Positions 5,952 through 13,533 of a stretch of 15,320 nucleotides of DNA are shown here, piece after piece. Origin of the DNA: Deltaproteobacteria bacterium (GTDB lineage Bacteria > Desulfobacterota > DSM-4660 > Desulfatiglandales > Desulfatiglandaceae). Every line of letters starts with the position of its first letter. The first letter of the stretch is position 1. The stretch spans positions 1-15,320 of the forward strand of contig JABGPV010000115.1 of NCBI GenBank assembly GCA_018644785.1, written 5' to 3'. The position numbers and the translations under genes were made by a program. The notes beneath the pieces are model-generated. The model worked only from the letters and a program-made list of their open reading frames with translations. It made no database searches and was not told where the DNA came from.

Positions 5952-7901
5952 ATGAAGAAAAAGAAGAAACGAAACAAGGAATCCACGCCTTTGTCGGAAA
6001 CAAACCCCGCGGCCACTGTCAATGACGAAACCGGGCTACGCCTCCCTGATCCACCAGCGGGAATGATGCGGGTTATGCGCACCGAGCTGGTCTGGCCCGG
6101 AAAGTACAACGAAGACGGCACCCTTAAGGAAGTGCCGCGGGTCAACCTCCCTTTCCAGGTCATCGAAACGATCAACGAGAGCCGGGCCACCCGCCAGGCC
6201 CTTACGCAGAAAGGCGGTATCCAGAGAAGCCTTTTCGACATCTACGAGGGAAACGAAGGGGACACCTTCGAAGACGGCTGGAAAAACAAGCTGATCTGGG
6301 GCGATAACCTGCTTGTGATGGGGTCCCTTCTGGAAAAGTTCGCCGGGAAAATTGACTTGATTTATATTGATCCGCCCTTTGCGACGGGGACGGATTTTTC
6401 GTTTAAAACGCATATTGGGGAAGCTGATGTTTCACTTACCAAGAAACAATCCTCCATTGAGGAGAAAGCGTACCGTGATACTTGGGGACACGGTATGCAT
6501 TCCTATTTATTGATTCTTTCTGATCGGTTGCGCCTTATCCACAGTTTGCTTGCGGACGGTGCTTCTTTCTTTTTGCATGTTGATTGGCATGTGGCTGGTC
6601 CGCTGAGAGTACTCTGTGACGAAATATTCGGTGGGGAGGCGTTGAGGAATGAGATTATCTGGTGTTATCACAGATTCGGAATAGGTAATCAGAAACAATT
6701 CACGAGAGCTCACGACAACATTTTTTGGTATTCAAAAGGTTCAAAAAGAAAATTCAATCTCGATAGTGTCAGGATACCATATAGCGAAAAAACCAAAGCA
6801 AATTTTGTTCCTGGTGCGGGTGGATCAGGTTTTGGCGCAGGAGAACTCAATGAAAAAGGCAAAATCCCTGAAGACTATATGATCATAGCCCCTGCATATA
6901 AATCATTGAATGAGGTTTTGCCTTTCCCGACTCAAAAACCGGAGGCTTTACTTCGCCAACTCATTCTTGCAACAACGGACAAAAACGATCTCGTCGCCGA
7001 CTTCTTTTGCGGCTCCGGTACGGCTCTGGCTGTGGGCGAAAAACTTGGCCGCCGCTGGATTGGCTGCGATCTGGGTCGGTGGGGTATCCACGTGACCCGC
7101 AAGCGCCTTTTGGGAATTGAGAGCTGCAAGCCTTTTGAGGTTCTCAATCTGGGCAAGTACGAGCGCCAATACTGGCAGGGTGTTACTTTTGGTGAAGCCA
7201 AAAACAAGCACCTGACCGAGCAGGCGCTGTACGAATACCTGGCTTTCATTCTCAAACTCTACGGCGCCCAACCGGTGTCTGGGCTCATTCATCTTCACGG
7301 AAAAAAGAACCGGGCCATGGTACATATCGGCGCGGTGGATGCACCGGTGACCATCTCTGAAATCGACGCTGCCGTTGACGAATGCGTGCAGGTCAAGCAG
7401 CCGGAACTGCACGTGGTGGGTTGGGAGTGGGAGATGGGCTTGTACGATCTGATGGTGGATGCGGCCAAGAAAAAAGGCGTAAAACTCCTGTTGCTGCAGA
7501 TCCCCCGTGAGGTCATGGAACAGCAGGCCGCGGCCAAAGGCGACGTACGGTTTTTTGAACTGGCCTATCTGGAAGCCGAAATCAAGACCCCTAAGAAGTT
7601 GACCGCTCAGGTGAGCCTCAAAGACTTTGTAATCCCCAATACAGAGCTGATTCCCGAGGAAGTGCGCAGCAAGGTCAAGAAGTGGTCCGACTACATCGAC
7701 TACTGGGCTGTGGACTGGGATTTTCAAAACGATACCTTTATGCAGGGCTGGGTGGCCTTCCGTACCCGAAAGGAGCGGAAACTGACCCTCACCTCCGAGC
7801 CCCATCGGTATAAAAAGGCAGGTACATACCGCATTCTGGTGAAAGTGATCGACATCTTCGGCAACGATACCTCCCAGGCTTTTGATGTGGAGGTATCCTA
7901 G
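5952..7901 (+). CDS. mod: Type III restriction-modification DNA methyltransferase (Mod), beta class
   Basis: This 649-residue protein would transfer a methyl group from S-adenosylmethionine to adenine or cytosine N4 in a specific site. Motif IV DPPF (140-143, in LIYIDPPFATGTDF) precedes motif I FCGSGT (352-357, in VADFFCGSGTALAVG), the beta-class order used by type III Mod subunits. FPTQKPEALL before motif I also fits. Between them lies the target recognition region. The C-terminal 250 residues are not methyltransferase; the last 70 (WAVDWDF to FDVEVS) look like a beta-sandwich resembling a PKD/Ig-like fold. The chosen ATG (5952) has GGA ten bases upstream and starts a lysine-rich N-terminus. 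A GTG at 5916 would add 12 residues and is possible. The next gene starts 2 bp downstream. GC drops sharply inside the gene (about 6361-6960). Confidence 0.92.
   Translation: MKKKKKRNKESTPLSETNPAATVNDETGLRLPDPPAGMMRVMRTELVWPGKYNEDGTLKEVPRVNLPFQVIETINESRATRQALTQKGGIQRSLFDIYEGNEGDTFEDGWKNKLIWGDNLLVMGSLLEKFAGKIDLIYIDPPFATGTDFSFKTHIGEADVSLTKKQSSIEEKAYRDTWGHGMHSYLLILSDRLRLIHSLLADGASFFLHVDWHVAGPLRVLCDEIFGGEALRNEIIWCYHRFGIGNQKQFTRAHDNIFWYSKGSKRKFNLDSVRIPYSEKTKANFVPGAGGSGFGAGELNEKGKIPEDYMIIAPAYKSLNEVLPFPTQKPEALLRQLILATTDKNDLVADFFCGSGTALAVGEKLGRRWIGCDLGRWGIHVTRKRLLGIESCKPFEVLNLGKYERQYWQGVTFGEAKNKHLTEQALYEYLAFILKLYGAQPVSGLIHLHGKKNRAMVHIGAVDAPVTISEIDAAVDECVQVKQPELHVVGWEWEMGLYDLMVDAAKKKGVKLLLLQIPREVMEQQAAAKGDVRFFELAYLEAEIKTPKKLTAQVSLKDFVIPNTELIPEEVRSKVKKWSDYIDYWAVDWDFQNDTFMQGWVAFRTRKERKLTLTSEPHRYKKAGTYRILVKVIDIFGNDTSQAFDVEVS
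6361..6990 (+). other. AT-rich block in mod covering the target recognition region
   Basis: Hand counts give 177 G+C in 300 bases (59%) for 6001-6300, 138 in 300 (46%) for 6361-6660, 120 in 300 (40%) for 6661-6960, and 39 in 60 (65%) for 7021-7080. The block starts at the codons for motif IV (DPPF) and ends just before motif I (FCGSGT). The reading frame stays open throughout. This fits replacement of the specificity region by recombination within the conserved motifs, although selection on protein composition could contribute. Confidence 0.6.
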
Positions 7902-7903
7902 CG

Positions 7904-8977
7904 ATGAAAAAGAAACCCGGACCACCCGCCAGACTTACGGCTTCCCCATTGCCCGATCCACCACAGGATCTTTTGGCGGAATTACGCCAATGGATACACC
8001 AGGCGCGTACTTCCGCTGCCCGCGTGGTTGATGACCAGTTGTGCACGCTTTACTGGCGCATCGGCACACGCATTCGAAGGGAAATTCTCAAGGATCGCCG
8101 GGCCGAGTACGGCGCGGGGATTGTCTCCGCGGTGGGGAGACAATTAGAGGCTGAATTCGGCCGGGGATTTTCAGAAAAATCTCTTCGGCACATGATTCGG
8201 TTTGCCGAGACCTTTCCTGACGAGAAGATTGTCTCCGCGCTGCGGAGACAATTGACCTGGACCCACTTCAAGCGCTTGATTTACCTCGACGATCCTCTCA
8301 AACGCGAATTCTACGTCCAGATGTGCCGCGTCGAAAGATGGCCCACCCGAACCCTGGATAAAAAAATCAACGCCATGCTTTTTGAGCGTACCGCACTGTC
8401 CCGCAAGCCTGAAAAGTTGATCGCCCAGGAACTCAAGGCCCTGCGTGACCAAGACAAGCTCACGCCGGATCTCGTGTTTCGCGACCCTTATCTTTTGGAC
8501 TTTTTGGGGCTCAGGGACACCTATGCGGAAAAAGATCTCGAAGCCGCCATCCTGCGTGAGATGGAGTCCTTTATCCTGGAGCTCGGTGTGGGGTTCGCTT
8601 TCATGGAGAGGCAAAAGCGTATTACGGTGGATGGTGACGATTACTATCTGGATTTGCTCTTTTTCCACCGGAGGTTGCGGCGTCTGGTGGCCATTGAACT
8701 GAAACTGAGCGATTTCAAACCGGCCGACAAGGGGCAGATGGAACTGTATCTGCGATGGCTGGATAAGTACGAACGCCGAGAGGAGGAGCTTTCGCCTATC
8801 GGGCTCATTTTGTGTGCCGGAAAAAAGGAAGAGACGGTTCGCCTTCTGGACATGGAAAAAAGCGGCATCCGGGTGGCCTCTTATTGGACCGAGGCTTTGC
8901 CCAAGGCCCAACTGGAGAGCAAACTCCACGAGGCGGTTGTGTTGGCCCGTCGCCGCTTGGAGGAAGATGAAAGCTGA
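7904..8977 (+). CDS. DUF1016/YhcG-family PD-(D/E)XK nuclease
   Basis: This 357-residue protein matches the YhcG layout. An N-terminal helical part (about 20-180) contains QLCTLYWRIGTRI, the EFGRGFSEKSLRHMIRFAE-like segment, LTWTHFKRLIYL, and the segment around RVERWPTRTLDKKI. A C-terminal PD-(D/E)XK nuclease follows, with D250 (YLDLLF) and E265-L-K267 (AIELKL), then KGQMELYLRWLD. Length and motif order agree with Escherichia coli YhcG (from memory). The start lies 2 bp after the mod stop, with GGAGG about ten bases upstream inside mod. Its place between Mod and Res suggests that it works with this restriction-modification system, perhaps as an extra nuclease; its biochemical role in such clusters is not settled. 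Two near-identical palindromes lie inside the gene and encode IVSAVGRQL (73-81) and IVSALRRQL (109-117). Confidence 0.9.
   Translation: MKKKPGPPARLTASPLPDPPQDLLAELRQWIHQARTSAARVVDDQLCTLYWRIGTRIRREILKDRRAEYGAGIVSAVGRQLEAEFGRGFSEKSLRHMIRFAETFPDEKIVSALRRQLTWTHFKRLIYLDDPLKREFYVQMCRVERWPTRTLDKKINAMLFERTALSRKPEKLIAQELKALRDQDKLTPDLVFRDPYLLDFLGLRDTYAEKDLEAAILREMESFILELGVGFAFMERQKRITVDGDDYYLDLLFFHRRLRRLVAIELKLSDFKPADKGQMELYLRWLDKYERREEELSPIGLILCAGKKEETVRLLDMEKSGIRVASYWTEALPKAQLESKLHEAVVLARRRLEEDES
8120..8145 (+). repeat. Palindromic repeat copy 1 inside the DUF1016 gene
   Basis: ATTGTCTCC (8120-8128) and GGAGACAAT (8136-8144) form a perfect 9-bp inverted repeat around a 7-base centre. The 26-base unit matches copy 2 (8228-8253) at 24 of 26 positions and is read in the same frame, giving I V S A V G R Q L. 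Confidence 0.85.
8228..8253 (+). repeat. Palindromic repeat copy 2 inside the DUF1016 gene
   Basis: ATTGTCTCCGC (8228-8238) and GCGGAGACAAT (8242-8252) form a perfect 11-bp inverted repeat with a 3-base centre. It lies exactly 108 bp (36 codons) after copy 1. The two differences from copy 1 sit symmetrically in the centre, and in this copy they extend the stem. No third copy was noticed in the window. Confidence 0.87.
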
Positions 8978-9009
8978 AAGCACCGTCTTGAGGATAGAAA
9001 GGACTGATC

Positions 9010-11787
9010 ATGCCCCACGCTGTGATTTCATACGACAAAGACCTGCCTGAAGTCCCCGGCCGTCTATCCTGGCTGAAACCCGATGCCCATCTGGTCAAGG
9101 ACGTCAAGTCTGAAAGCGGCTGGCGTGTTGAAGCCGGTAGGCGAGACAGTCGCCTGTTGCTCGTGCCCAAAATTCGTACTGCCGTGGACGAATGGCGCGC
9201 GAAAAATTATTCGGGCGCCTCTGAAGTTACAAGACGGCTTTTTGAATATTGGTTTGAGGAAGACCATGAAGTGCCCGGATTCGGGACACCGTTTCGGTAC
9301 TATTTCTGCCAGCGAGAGGCCATGGAGACTTTGGCCTGGCTGGTTGAGATCGCAGCCAAAAGCGATGCCAGGGATTTGATCGATTCTTATGCCGAAGTGT
9401 ACCAAAAAGACCTCTTTTCCAAGAATATTGCCTTTCAGACCACCATGGACGGTCGCCGTCAGATTAAACGCTACGTGCCGGAGCTGGACAGGGAAGGGGT
9501 ACAGGACCTTCCCCCTGAAGACCTTCGGCGTTTTGCCTTCAAAATGGCCACCGGATCGGGCAAAACCTGGGTGATGGCCATGGCTATCGTCTGGGCGCAC
9601 TTTCATCGGAAAATGGTCCCAGGATCGGATTTGTCCACCAACTTCCTGGTTGTAGCGCCCAATGTCATCGTTTATCAGCGACTGGAAAAGGATTTTGGCG
9701 CCAACCGGGTTTTTTATCAGATCCCCCTGATCCCACCGGAGTGGCGGGGCCTGTTCAACCAGAAGGTCATCCTGCGAGGTGAATCCACCGAACCGGACCC
9801 TTCGGGCAACCTGTTTTTGACCAATATTCACCAACTCTATGAATCCCGTGAAAAGGATTGGACACCTCAAAACGCAGTGGAAACCTTGCTCGGGAAAAAG
9901 CCGACCCAAGATCTGGCTAATTCCGGCCGGCGTTCCATGCTGGAACGGGTTAAATCCCTAAAAGACCTGGTGGTACTCAACGACGAAGCTCACCACGTTC
10001 ACGATGAGGATTTGGCCTGGAGTCAGTCTTTGTTAGGGATTCACCGTGCTTTTCCCAAGGGACTCTCCCTCTGGCTCGATTTTTCAGCCACCCCGAAAGA
10101 TCAGCACGGTATGTACTACCCCTGGACTGTTTGCGACTACCCGCTGGCACAGGCTGTGGAGGATCGGATCGTCAAAGCGCCGATCATCGTTACCAAAGAG
10201 GATGATCCTAAGCAGCCGGCCCAGGATCCCGATAAGGTCGCCAAAGACAACGTTGCGGAAAAATACGGATACTGGCTCCGGGCGGCTGTCGCTCGATGGC
10301 GGGAGCACTACAAAGTATACAAGAAACTCAAACAAAAGCCGGTGCTGTTCGTCATGGCGGAAAAAAATGTCTATGCTGACAAATTGGGAGAGTATCTCTG
10401 GAAAACAAAGGAATTCGGATTGAAAGAATCTGAAATTCTCGTAATCCACACGGACAGCGCCGGCGAAGTCACTAAAAAGGATCTGGAAAAGGCCCGGGAA
10501 GCGGCCCGGGATATAGACAAGGCCGAAAGCCGCATCAAAGCTATTGTGAGCGTCATGATGCTCCGCGAAGGGTGGGATGTGCGCAATGTGTCGGTGGTCC
10601 TGGGCCTTCGGCCCTTTACCGCCAAGGCCGAGATCCTACCCGAACAGGTTATCGGCCGGGGCCTGCGCCTGATGACACAAATTGGTCCGGATAAGACCCA
10701 GACCCTTGAGGTGCTGGGCACGCGTAATCTCCTCAAGGTGCTGCGGGAACAACTTGAAGCTGAAGGAGTCGGGGTAGCCACCACCAAGAAAAAAACCCCG
10801 CCCCTGCCGGTTATCATATATCCTGTCCGGGAGCGACTGGAATATGATATCGCTTTGCCCATCACTAAGCCAAGGTTGATACATGATGTTCGAAAACTGG
10901 CGGAATTGCTGATTGACGATTTGGAAGCTATCCATGAGCAGGTTGAACTAAACGAGATTTTCAGGTTAAAGCTGAAGCTTCAGTTTGCTACCCTCAATAC
11001 CGAAGTGCATCAGGCTGATATTGGGGGGGAACCGCCCCAAGCTCGGGATATCATAGTTTCTATCACCAACAAGGTCATTGAAGAGGCTCGGCTCCCAAAC
11101 CGTTTTGCAGAGCTGTATCCGATTGTTCGCGATTATGTGTCCAAACGCTGTTTTGGGCACGCCGTTGAACTGGAAAAGAAGGAAGTGCGCTCCCATCTGG
11201 CGAGATTGGAGCTGAAAGAAGGAATCGCCAAATATCTGGCCCGAAAAGTCGCCGAGCTGACCCTGGAGCGTCGCGCCATTGAATTCGACAAATCTGATTA
11301 TAAGCTATCTGAAACCAAACTCTTCGGCTGGCGGCGGAACCTTCCGCCCCTAGTGGCCGGCAAAACCATCTTCAACTACGTTGCGACCTATAATGATTTT
11401 GAGCGACGTTTCGCAGAATTTCTCGACCGTGCTTCCGACGTGCTGCGCTTTGCCGCTCTGGGAACCACCGAGCAAGGCGAGTCAGGTACCCAGTTCCGGG
11501 TTGATTACATTAAACCCAGTGGCGCTATCGGCTTTTATCACCCGGATTTTGTGGCGGTTCAAAGTACAGATCAGGGGGACGTCAACTGGATCATTGAGAC
11601 CAAGGGCCGCGTATGGGAAGGGACCCGCGCAAAGGATGAGGCCATGAAGTCCTGGTGTAAACGTGTTTCAGAAGAAATAGGCCAACAATGGCGCTATCAA
11701 CGGGTTAACCAAACAGAGTTTGATGGTAAACACCCTGTTTCCCTTGAAGATTTGTTTACATCAAATGGTATGTTTGGTCCGAGGTAA
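9010..11787 (+). CDS. res: Type III-style restriction subunit (Res): SF2 helicase with C-terminal nuclease
   Basis: This 925-residue protein is the ATP-dependent restriction partner of Mod. It has Walker A ATGSGKT (180-186), DEAH box DEAH (325-328, in LNDEAHHVHDE), SATP (359-362), LREGWDVRNV, and motif VI QVIGRGLRLM (546-555). The C-terminal nuclease reads HPDF with P845-D846, then E863-T-K865 in WIIETKGR, a complete PD-ExK signature. The arrangement matches the family NCBI names after BPTD_3080 (from memory), which is often encoded beside Mod and DUF1016. ATG 9010 follows a 32-base gap containing AAGGA and GAGGA stretches. The reading frame is intact, so the system looks functional. The expected action is cleavage of unmodified DNA after ATP-dependent movement. 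The site recognised cannot be read from sequence. Confidence 0.92.
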   Translation: MPHAVISYDKDLPEVPGRLSWLKPDAHLVKDVKSESGWRVEAGRRDSRLLLVPKIRTAVDEWRAKNYSGASEVTRRLFEYWFEEDHEVPGFGTPFRYYFCQREAMETLAWLVEIAAKSDARDLIDSYAEVYQKDLFSKNIAFQTTMDGRRQIKRYVPELDREGVQDLPPEDLRRFAFKMATGSGKTWVMAMAIVWAHFHRKMVPGSDLSTNFLVVAPNVIVYQRLEKDFGANRVFYQIPLIPPEWRGLFNQKVILRGESTEPDPSGNLFLTNIHQLYESREKDWTPQNAVETLLGKKPTQDLANSGRRSMLERVKSLKDLVVLNDEAHHVHDEDLAWSQSLLGIHRAFPKGLSLWLDFSATPKDQHGMYYPWTVCDYPLAQAVEDRIVKAPIIVTKEDDPKQPAQDPDKVAKDNVAEKYGYWLRAAVARWREHYKVYKKLKQKPVLFVMAEKNVYADKLGEYLWKTKEFGLKESEILVIHTDSAGEVTKKDLEKAREAARDIDKAESRIKAIVSVMMLREGWDVRNVSVVLGLRPFTAKAEILPEQVIGRGLRLMTQIGPDKTQTLEVLGTRNLLKVLREQLEAEGVGVATTKKKTPPLPVIIYPVRERLEYDIALPITKPRLIHDVRKLAELLIDDLEAIHEQVELNEIFRLKLKLQFATLNTEVHQADIGGEPPQARDIIVSITNKVIEEARLPNRFAELYPIVRDYVSKRCFGHAVELEKKEVRSHLARLELKEGIAKYLARKVAELTLERRAIEFDKSDYKLSETKLFGWRRNLPPLVAGKTIFNYVATYNDFERRFAEFLDRASDVLRFAALGTTEQGESGTQFRVDYIKPSGAIGFYHPDFVAVQSTDQGDVNWIIETKGRVWEGTRAKDEAMKSWCKRVSEEIGQQWRYQRVNQTEFDGKHPVSLEDLFTSNGMFGPR

Positions 11788-11806
11788 GAACCGGCATGCC
11801 GAGGAT

Positions 11807-11977
11807 ATGCTTGGCTCAATTGATATTGTTACGGACTATTATGATGTTTTGGATGAACTGCTCCATGAAAATTCTGAATTCAAGTCGTACCTGAAACGGC
11901 TGAGCGCAAAAAAAGGTGATTACAGCGAAGAAACAATCAGAAAGCTCTCTCCAGCCTTTGAACAGACTGGGATTTAG
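11807..11977 (+). CDS. Small acidic hypothetical protein after Res
   Basis: A 56-residue frame (MLGSIDIVTDYYDVL at the start, ending AFEQTGI) begins 19 bases after the res stop. It is mostly helical-looking and charged, with no signal peptide, membrane span or recognised motif. GAGG lies only two bases before the ATG, so the start is uncertain; an in-frame ATG at 11765 would overlap the end of res. It may be the last gene of the operon, a remnant of a larger gene, or chance. I do not recognise it. Confidence 0.4.
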   Translation: MLGSIDIVTDYYDVLDELLHENSEFKSYLKRLSAKKGDYSEETIRKLSPAFEQTGI

Positions 11978-12102
11978 GTTGCCAGTGCGATTAAAGGATA
12001 TTGAAAGACTGATTGTCCTTTTCATAAAAAATGTGAATTGATAATATACAAAATATCATTCAACGCCTGTGCCACCGGTCTGAACGGAAGGATGTCACCG
12101 GA
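11978..12102. other. AT-rich spacer with weak hairpin and promoter-like sites
   Basis: AAAGGATA (11993-12000) can pair with TGTCCTTT (12014-12021, one wobble), followed by only a short T stretch, so at best it is a weak terminator for the defence operon. TTGAAA (12001-12006) with CATAAA about 16 bases on, or TATACA (12045-12050), could serve as a promoter for the downstream regulator. None is convincing, and the hairpin and the first promoter-like site overlap. Confidence 0.25.
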
Positions 12103-13515
12103 ATGGAAGAAAAAATAAGTAAGAATCTAATCAAAATATTAAATTTATTCCATGACGGTATCTATATTTCGGACAGTCGTGGCATAACGCTTCTGGTTAA
12201 CGAACCCTATGAAAGGCTTAGCGGTATTTCGGCGGCAAAGGTCATGGGAAAAAGCGTTTTGGCGCTTAAAAAAAGTGGTGTGTTCAGTTCCATCGTCAAT
12301 CCGGAAGTTGTGCGAACCGCGGAAACGGTCACATCCGTACAGGAAGTCAATGGTCGCAAGGTGGTACTCCACGGGCACCCCGTGCTCGATGAAAAAGGTG
12401 ATGTGGAGCTGGTAGTGACCTTTGTCAGGGATATCACCGTATTCAGCCGATTAAAAGAAGAGATTGCCTCTCAGAAATCCCTGGTGGATTACTATCAGAA
12501 ACAGGTATCCACCCTTAATCCTGAAGATGTATTTCTGAATGACGGAATGGTCGCCGCCAGCAGCGCATCCAAAAAGATTCTGAAATCTTTAGAGAATATT
12601 GCACCCACCGATGTTACGATCCTGATTCTGGGAGAGACCGGAGTGGGCAAGGACGTGCTTGTCAAAAGAGTCCATCGCCAGAGTCTCAGGGCCAACACCC
12701 GGTTTTTGAAGATAGACTGTTCGACCATCCCGGAAAGTTTGGTGGAGTCCGAACTGTTCGGTTACGCGCCCGGTGCTTTCACCGGTGCCCGATCAAAAGG
12801 CAAGCAGGGTTTTTTTGAAAGAGCTGACGGTGGAACGTTATTCCTGGATGAGGTGGGGGAGCTGTCCCTGTCCATGCAGGCGAAGCTTTTACGTGCCATA
12901 CATGATCAGGAAGTCATCCGGGTGGGATCCACAGAAGTAACCCGGGTGGATGTTCGAATTATTGCAGCAACCAATCAAGACTTGGAAGAACTGGTGGCAA
13001 AAGGTGCTTTCAGAAGCGATCTTTATTACCGACTGAAGGTTGCCGTGATAAAAATCCCCCCACTGCGGGAAAGAAAAGATGACATTCTTCCGTTAATGAT
13101 GGTGTTTCTACATAGATTCAACAAAAAGTATGGCAAACGCGTAAAGCTAAGCAGTAAGGCGGAAAACACGCTGATTAACCATGACTGGCCGGGCAATGTC
13201 CGAGAACTGGAAAATATGTTCCACAGCCTGGTGGTCAAGAGCCTCAAGGAACGGATTTCCTACAAAGATCTGCCCGGTGGGTTGGCACCCGGCACAGAGC
13301 AACGCTCCGGAACCCTATCTGACTGTGGTTCTTACGATATCGGAAAGCGGCCCCTGAAGGAAATCATCGGCAATATCGAAAAAGAGTTGATCAACGAAGC
13401 GTTGACGGTGTACAAATCGGTGGGCAAGGTTGCTGAGGTGCTGCAGGTGAACCGCAGTACTGTTTTTCGCAAGACCAGAAACAGCCGGTATGCCAAGACT
13501 CAAAAGAAAAAGTAG
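12103..13515 (+). CDS. PAS-domain sigma-54-dependent transcriptional activator
   Basis: This 470-residue enhancer-binding protein has three parts. A PAS sensor domain (about 8-118, with DGIYISDSRGITLLVNE) is followed by a short helical linker. The AAA+ domain (about 150-385) has Walker A GETGVGKD (177-184), the sigma-54 contact loop GAFTGA (224-229) intact, Walker B FLDE (247-250), and DWPGNVRELEN near its end. A C-terminal Fis-type helix-turn-helix follows (about 438-458, VGKVAEVLQVNRSTVFRKTR). It should open sigma-54 promoter complexes in response to a small-molecule or redox signal sensed by PAS. There is no receiver domain, so it is not a response regulator. Its target is not evident: no clear -24/-12 element was found nearby. 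It converges on ackA with 18 bp between the stops. Walker A ends in KD where KE/KS is commoner, a conservative variation. Confidence 0.92.
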   Translation: MEEKISKNLIKILNLFHDGIYISDSRGITLLVNEPYERLSGISAAKVMGKSVLALKKSGVFSSIVNPEVVRTAETVTSVQEVNGRKVVLHGHPVLDEKGDVELVVTFVRDITVFSRLKEEIASQKSLVDYYQKQVSTLNPEDVFLNDGMVAASSASKKILKSLENIAPTDVTILILGETGVGKDVLVKRVHRQSLRANTRFLKIDCSTIPESLVESELFGYAPGAFTGARSKGKQGFFERADGGTLFLDEVGELSLSMQAKLLRAIHDQEVIRVGSTEVTRVDVRIIAATNQDLEELVAKGAFRSDLYYRLKVAVIKIPPLRERKDDILPLMMVFLHRFNKKYGKRVKLSSKAENTLINHDWPGNVRELENMFHSLVVKSLKERISYKDLPGGLAPGTEQRSGTLSDCGSYDIGKRPLKEIIGNIEKELINEALTVYKSVGKVAEVLQVNRSTVFRKTRNSRYAKTQKKK

Positions 13516-13533
13516 CCCCTTTCCGTTTTTTAT

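Noticed and set aside
6948..7925. Minus-strand frame of 325 codons opposite mod
   Set aside because: It is the longest antisense frame in the window, but it lies opposite methyltransferase motif I and the C-terminal module, and its translation resembles no family.
8120..8253. CRISPR-like array from the two palindromes
   Set aside because: There are only two units, inside an intact reading frame, and the 82-base interval is ordinary DUF1016 coding sequence, not a spacer.
8171..9909. Minus-strand frames opposite the DUF1016 and res genes (8171-8983, 9064-9909)
   Set aside because: They result from codon bias on the coding strand; no start signals or motifs.
13516..13533. Bidirectional terminator between the sigma-54 regulator and ackA
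   Set aside because: The 18-base gap contains a T run but no stem of useful length.
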